Positions 61,388-64,000 of a stretch of 64,000 nucleotides of DNA are shown in pieces (within the stretch, counting starts at the first letter, position 1; each line of letters starts with the position of its first letter). Below the pieces are notes generated by a model that did not search any database, had not been told where the DNA came from, and was given only the letters and a program-made list of their open reading frames with translations. This stretch comes from Roseovarius halotolerans. GTDB taxonomy: Bacteria; Pseudomonadota; Alphaproteobacteria; Rhodobacterales; Rhodobacteraceae. The translations under genes were made by a program, and so were the position numbers. The stretch lies in contig NZ_FWFU01000004.1 of the NCBI RefSeq assembly GCF_900172255.1, positions 248,001-312,000 of the forward strand, written 5' to 3'.

Positions 61388-62605
61388 ATGACACATGATA
61401 CCGATATCGCGATTGTCGGCGGCGGCCTGAACGGCCCTGCCCTTGCGCTGGCGCTGGCGCAGGCCGGCTTCTCTGTCACGGTGATCGACCCGCTGACACA
61501 GGCCGCGCGCAAAAATGCCGCGTTTGACGGGCGCGCCTATGCTCTTTCACTTTCATCCATGCGGCTGCTGCGCGCCATCGGTATCTGGACCCGTGTCGAA
61601 AGCAACACCCAGCCGATGCTGGAAATCAAGGTCAGCGACGGGCGCGCTGGTCAGGGGCCGCTGTCACCCTTCTTCCTGCATTTCGACCATGCCGAGATCG
61701 AGGAAGGTCCGATGGGCCACATGCTCGAGGACCGCTACCTGCGCCGCGCCTTTCTCGATGCCATGAAGGAAGACCCGCACATCACCCAGCTCCGCGACAG
61801 CGTGATCGGGCAGAAACCTGATACCGGCGGCATGATGCTGAAACTCGAATCGGGCCGCTCGCTTTCGGCGCGCCTCCTCGTGGGCAGCGACGGGCGCGCC
61901 TCGGGGACGGCGGCGCGCGCCGGTATCCGGCGCACCGGCTGGGGGTACGGACAGACCGCACTCGTTGCAGCCATCGAACACGAGCTGCCCCATCATGGCA
62001 TCGCGCATCAGTTCTTCATGCCCCCCGGCCCGCTGGCGATCCTGCCGCTGCCGGGTAATGTCAGTTCGATTGTCTGGAGCGAGACCGATGACACCGCGCG
62101 GCGCTTCGCTGCCCTGTCTGATGCGGACTTCATGAATGTCCTGCGCCCCCGCTTCGGCGACTTCCTCGGCGCGATCAAGCTCAAGGGGAAGCGTTTCACC
62201 TACCCGCTGAACCTGACCCTCGCCAACAGCTTCATCGCCGAGCGGCTCGCGCTGATCGGCGACGCAGCCCATGGGATGCACCCGATCGCGGGCCAGGGCC
62301 TCAATGCGGGGCTGCGCGACGTGGCCGCGCTGGCACAGGTGCTGGACGAGGCGCAACGCCGCGGCGAGGACATAGCATCGAGCGACGTGCTGGCGCGCTT
62401 CCAGCAATGGCGCCGCTTCGACACCGCCACGCTCGCACTGGTAACCGACGCGACCAACCGGCTGTTCTCGAACGACAACCCTCTGCTGCGGCTGGGGCGT
62501 GACCTTGGTATGGGCGCGATCAACGCGATGCCGCGTCTCAGACGCGGCTTCATCCGCGAGGCTGCGGGCCTGACAGGCGAACTGCCCGACCTGATGAAAG
62601 GTTAG
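61388..62605 (+). CDS. UbiH/COQ6 family FAD-dependent monooxygenase
   Basis: Ring hydroxylase of ubiquinone synthesis. 405 aa: Rossmann motif IAIVGGGLNGPALALAL (8-24), the COQ6/UbiH signature IGDAAHGMHPIAGQGLN (about 290-306) and the DG-type segment LLVGSDGRASGTAARAG. Which ring position it hydroxylates cannot be told. ATG at 61388 is taken for family fit; an ATG twelve codons upstream is in frame. Another ubiquinone-related gene, COQ9, lies at 13461. Confidence 0.9.
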   Translation: MTHDTDIAIVGGGLNGPALALALAQAGFSVTVIDPLTQAARKNAAFDGRAYALSLSSMRLLRAIGIWTRVESNTQPMLEIKVSDGRAGQGPLSPFFLHFDHAEIEEGPMGHMLEDRYLRRAFLDAMKEDPHITQLRDSVIGQKPDTGGMMLKLESGRSLSARLLVGSDGRASGTAARAGIRRTGWGYGQTALVAAIEHELPHHGIAHQFFMPPGPLAILPLPGNVSSIVWSETDDTARRFAALSDADFMNVLRPRFGDFLGAIKLKGKRFTYPLNLTLANSFIAERLALIGDAAHGMHPIAGQGLNAGLRDVAALAQVLDEAQRRGEDIASSDVLARFQQWRRFDTATLALVTDATNRLFSNDNPLLRLGRDLGMGAINAMPRLRRGFIREAAGLTGELPDLMKG

Positions 62606-62607
62606 AA

Positions 62608-62673
62608 AGGGGGCGCTGCCCCCGCCGCAGCAAAGCTGCGACTCCCCCGGGATATTTCAGAACAGAAGAAGGC
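62608..62673. repeat. CTTCTTCTGTT-AAATATCCCGGGGG repeat with hairpin (copy 3, reverse)
   Basis: Reverse orientation: GGGGGC (62609-62614) pairs with GCCCCC (62618-62623), then ACTCCCCCGGGATATTTC and AGAACAGAAGAAGG. Directly after the UbiH-type stop, as copy 2 is after the amidase stop. Confidence 0.75.
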
Positions 62674-62682
62674 ACGGATCCG

Positions 62683-62718
62683 GGCTTCATCTTGCCCGAA
62701 ATACGCCCGCCTGAGGCA
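62683..62718. repeat. CTTCATCTTGCCC repeat (copy 3)
   Basis: GGCTTCATCTTGCCCGAAAT then ACGCCCGCCTGAGGCA; differs from 40355-40390 at two positions by eye. Adjacent to the preceding repeat of the other family. Confidence 0.7.
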
Positions 62719-62745
62719 CAAGTCCCGTGCCCAGCGGCTGGCCGG

Positions 62746-63306
62746 TCAGTCCGAGCGTTCCAGCATATGGACCACGGTATCGCCATAACGCCGCGCATCA
62801 AGCAGGCGAAGCCCCTCTGGCGGCGCGATCGCGGCGCTTTCTTCCCAGACGATCAGCGCCCCTGGAGCGATCCAGCCACCCGCCAGAAGCCCGTTGAGCG
62901 CCGCCTCCCCCATGCGCTTGCCATAGGGCGGGTCGAGAAAGACCAGTGTTGCGGGATCGCCCGCAGGTATCCCAAGCTTGCGCGCATCGCGCTGGATCAC
63001 GCGGGCGCGGTCCTCTGCGCGACAGATATCGATATTCCTGTTGAGCAGGCGCAACGCCGTGCGGCCGTTCTCGACGAAGACCGCCTTGGCCGCACCGCGT
63101 GAGAGTGCCTCGAGACCGAGCGCGCCGGTACCGGCGAAAACATCCAGCACGATGGCGCCCTTGCAGGGATCTCCGAAGCCCCCTGCGAGCCGGTTGAACA
63201 GGCTCTCGCGCACCCGGTCGGCCGTCGGGCGCAGATGCGCGCCCGCATCGCCCTTGCCGACATTCGCGAGCCTGCGGCCCCGGAAATCTCCGCCGATGAT
63301 CCTCAC
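62746..63306 (-). CDS. rsmD: 16S rRNA (guanine(966)-N(2))-methyltransferase RsmD
   Basis: Methylates G966 in helix 31 of 16S rRNA. 186 aa, starting MRIIGGDFRGRRL, with LRPTADRVRESLFN, SAM motif VLDVFAGTGALGLEALSRGA (about 53-72) and catalytic motif IV DPPYGK. ATG at 63306 overlaps the upstream stop (ATGA). Confidence 0.96.
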   Translation of the reverse strand: MRIIGGDFRGRRLANVGKGDAGAHLRPTADRVRESLFNRLAGGFGDPCKGAIVLDVFAGTGALGLEALSRGAAKAVFVENGRTALRLLNRNIDICRAEDRARVIQRDARKLGIPAGDPATLVFLDPPYGKRMGEAALNGLLAGGWIAPGALIVWEESAAIAPPEGLRLLDARRYGDTVVHMLERSD

Positions 63307-64000
63307 GCCTTCAAAAGCGCCTTGAGGTCGCTTTCGGGGTCACCCACCACTGCAGGATCGGCGGTCTTGCCGGCATCAATCAGGCGTTTGCCGACCATAT
63401 AGGCGCGTGGCTCGTTCATCGCGTCCACCGCCAACAGGGTCTCGCCCTTGTAATACCAGAACGAGACATGGCCGTCGCTGTCGCCGGGGCGGGTCACGAT
63501 CCGGTCATAGCCGCTGTTCAGCCCGGCGATCTGGAGTTTCACGTCGTATTGATCCGACCAGAACCACGGCTGGGGCACATAGGCCTTGTTCGCGCCCATG
63601 ATATTCTCGGCCACGCATTCGGCCATGTCGATGGCATTGGGCACGCTTTCCAGCCTGAGGCGCTGCCCGCGCCAGGGGAAGGATGCGCAATCGCCCGCAG
63701 CCCAGATATGGGGATCGCTGGTACGGCCCGTCTCGTCAGTGCTGATACCGTTGTCGATGGTCAGTCCCGCGGCTTCGGCGAGATCAGTGTCAGGCGTGAT
63801 CCCGACTCCTGCAATCACGAAATCAACGGCGATCTCGTTGCCGTCGCTCAGCCGGGCGCCATTCACACGAGTCTCGCCGGTCAATCGCTCGAGTCCCACG
63901 CCCTCGCGGATATCGACCCCGTGGCGGGCATGCAGCGCGCGAAAATAATCAGAGGTCTCCTTCGCCGCGACCCGTTGCAGGATTCGGTCTGCCATTTCCA
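63303..64000 (-). CDS. NAD(P)/FAD-dependent ferredoxin reductase, 5' part outside window
   Basis: C-terminal 232 or so residues of a putidaredoxin/ferredoxin reductase-type flavoprotein. Visible: the end of the NAD domain (LSDGNEIAVDFVIAGVGITP), the FAD-binding block IWAAGDCASFPWRGQ, and a reductase C-terminal domain (WFWSDQYDVKLQIAGLN). It passes electrons from NAD(P)H to a ferredoxin. Its stop overlaps rsmD by four bases. The gene continues beyond position 64000. Confidence 0.9.
   Translation of the reverse strand, partial: EMADRILQRVAAKETSDYFRALHARHGVDIREGVGLERLTGETRVNGARLSDGNEIAVDFVIAGVGITPDTDLAEAAGLTIDNGISTDETGRTSDPHIWAAGDCASFPWRGQRLRLESVPNAIDMAECVAENIMGANKAYVPQPWFWSDQYDVKLQIAGLNSGYDRIVTRPGDSDGHVSFWYYKGETLLAVDAMNEPRAYMVGKRLIDAGKTADPAVVGDPESDLKALLKA

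Overview
The window looks like a chromosomal segment of a high-GC alphaproteobacterium of the Rhodobacteraceae (Roseobacter group). The reasons are a CycM-type membrane cytochrome c next to a monofunctional prephenate dehydratase, the dnaX-ybaB-recR set beside a DUF1013/TrcR gene, rpsU divergent from COQ9, the order amidase, aminotransferase, ftsK, lolA, and several families of short intergenic repeats of a kind common in this family. The assignment is by gene content only; I name no species. I see no tRNA, rRNA, prophage, insertion sequence, CRISPR array or replication origin.

Layout. 1-5.3 kb: cycM (cut by the window edge), pheA, an SRPBCC protein, nudC, a 2',3'-cyclic-nucleotide phosphodiesterase/nucleotidase and the SRP RNA gene. 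5.4-14.5 kb: a dual-specificity phosphatase, dnaX-ybaB-recR, trcR, an RNase T2, a four-gene minus-strand operon (COQ9, quinone oxidoreductase, sialidase-like protein, membrane protein) and rpsU. 14.7-22.7 kb: a membrane protein, a zinc carboxypeptidase-like AstE/AspA protein, a GT2 glycosyltransferase coupled to a rhamnan-synthesis-F protein, a 1-Cys peroxiredoxin, an aldehyde dehydrogenase, a GT25 glycosyltransferase and an unusual kinase-like protein fused to what resembles an acyl-CoA-synthetase C-terminal domain.

22.8-35.9 kb is an accessory catabolic island. A minus-strand set encodes a GntR/UTRA regulator, a complete tripartite tricarboxylate transporter (tctC, tctB, tctA) and a crotonase. 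The divergent plus-strand operon encodes an enoyl-CoA hydratase, a 3-hydroxyacyl-CoA dehydrogenase, a thiolase, a glutaryl-CoA-dehydrogenase-like enzyme, a CoA-acylating aldehyde dehydrogenase and a single-chain ADP-forming acyl-CoA synthetase. Together they could import a carboxylate, activate it with CoA (or oxidise its semialdehyde to the CoA ester) and take it to acetyl-CoA. The substrate is not shown by the sequence; glutarate, adipate or a related C5/C6 compound fits best.

36-41.7 kb: a two-part metallophosphoesterase, an OafA-type acyltransferase with an SGNH domain, a pseudouridine synthase and a free methionine-(R)-sulfoxide reductase. 41.8-48.8 kb is a second accessory unit: a cupin-type XRE regulator with a clear candidate operator, a LysE exporter, two tandem GFA proteins and two tandem dimethylglycine/sarcosine dehydrogenase-like flavoproteins. 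It may oxidise an N-methyl compound and handle the formaldehyde released. 48.9-64 kb: a thiolase, a STAS/anti-sigma kinase pair, a gamma-glutamyltransferase-like protein, hspQ, an AEC transporter, an SLT lipoprotein, lolA, ftsK, an aminotransferase, an amidase, a UbiH-type monooxygenase, rsmD and the C-terminal part of a ferredoxin reductase.

The only stretch over 300 bases without a gene is 37922-38355. Family identifications come from reading protein motifs; no search was run.
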